This document shows positions 5,701 through 5,755 of a DNA stretch of 5,755 bases, piece after piece. Position 1 is the stretch's first letter. Each line of letters begins with the position of its first letter. Below the pieces are notes generated by a model. It worked only from the letters and a program-made list of their open reading frames with translations. It ran no database searches and was not told the origin of the DNA. This stretch comes from Burkholderia sp. (lineage in GTDB: Bacteria; Pseudomonadota; Gammaproteobacteria; Burkholderiales; Burkholderiaceae), in the NCBI GenBank assembly GCA_028292565.1, contig JAQGMD010000161.1, positions 1 through 5,755 of the forward strand, written 5' to 3'. The translations under genes and the position numbers were made by a program.

Positions 5701-5755
5701 ACACGACCATCCTCGATCTCACTCAAAACACCATTTCGATGCCTCCGTCGCTGTA
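5697..5755 (+). CDS. tssL: Start of the next gene, probably TssL (DotU/IcmH), partial
   Basis: An ATG overlaps the tssK stop (ATGA, 5697-5700) and opens a frame of 19 complete codons (MNTTILDLTQNTISMPPSL) before the window ends. A weak GGTGA at 5688-5692 is the only ribosome binding site candidate, which fits coupling to tssK. In Burkholderiales and many other T6SS loci, tssL follows tssJ-tssK directly. TssL is an inner-membrane, tail-anchored protein that contacts TssK and TssM. The visible residues are too few for a domain match, so the identity rests on gene order. Confidence 0.7.
   Translation, partial: MNTTILDLTQNTISMPPSL

Overview
The window is part of a type VI secretion system (T6SS) locus. 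The proteins read like those of a betaproteobacterium of the Burkholderiales (Burkholderia/Paraburkholderia or Oxalobacteraceae type). The order tssL-tssK-tssJ, then a divergent TPR lipoprotein, then tssB-tssC-hcp, is familiar from that group. Genus assignment is inference from protein style and gene order. No transposon, tRNA, rRNA or CRISPR array is visible. All six complete genes look intact.

Layout. Positions 1-43 hold no gene. Positions 44-70 are a strong intrinsic terminator for the leftward operon. Reading leftward on the minus strand from about 3442, that operon encodes a TPR-containing lipoprotein (2768-3442), the sheath proteins TssB (2208-2717) and TssC (713-2206), and the inner-tube protein Hcp (99-605). 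A divergent intergenic region of about 260 bp (3443-3701) has a good sigma70-like promoter facing right and several CAAC/GTTG repeats. The rightward operon encodes the outer-membrane lipoprotein TssJ (to 4319), the baseplate-membrane connector TssK (4351-5700) and the first 19 codons of the next gene, which by position is tssL/DotU (5697 onward, cut by the window end).

How the genes work together. TssB and TssC assemble into the contractile sheath around a tube of Hcp hexamers. TssK links the baseplate to the TssJ-TssL-TssM membrane complex, and TssJ is its outer-membrane lipoprotein. The TPR lipoprotein leads the sheath/tube operon and presumably acts at the periplasmic face of the outer membrane, but its task is not known from sequence. 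The other core genes (tssE, F, G, H, A, M, vgrG) would have to lie outside this window.

The locus as a whole is a known system. The points most worth a second look are: the lipoprotein with its Pro/Ala/Lys tail, a terminator that closes the transcript directly after hcp, a hairpin between tssC and hcp, a perfect stem-loop in the first codons of tssC, and a tssJ start that is probably a GTG 60 bases inside the longest reading frame.
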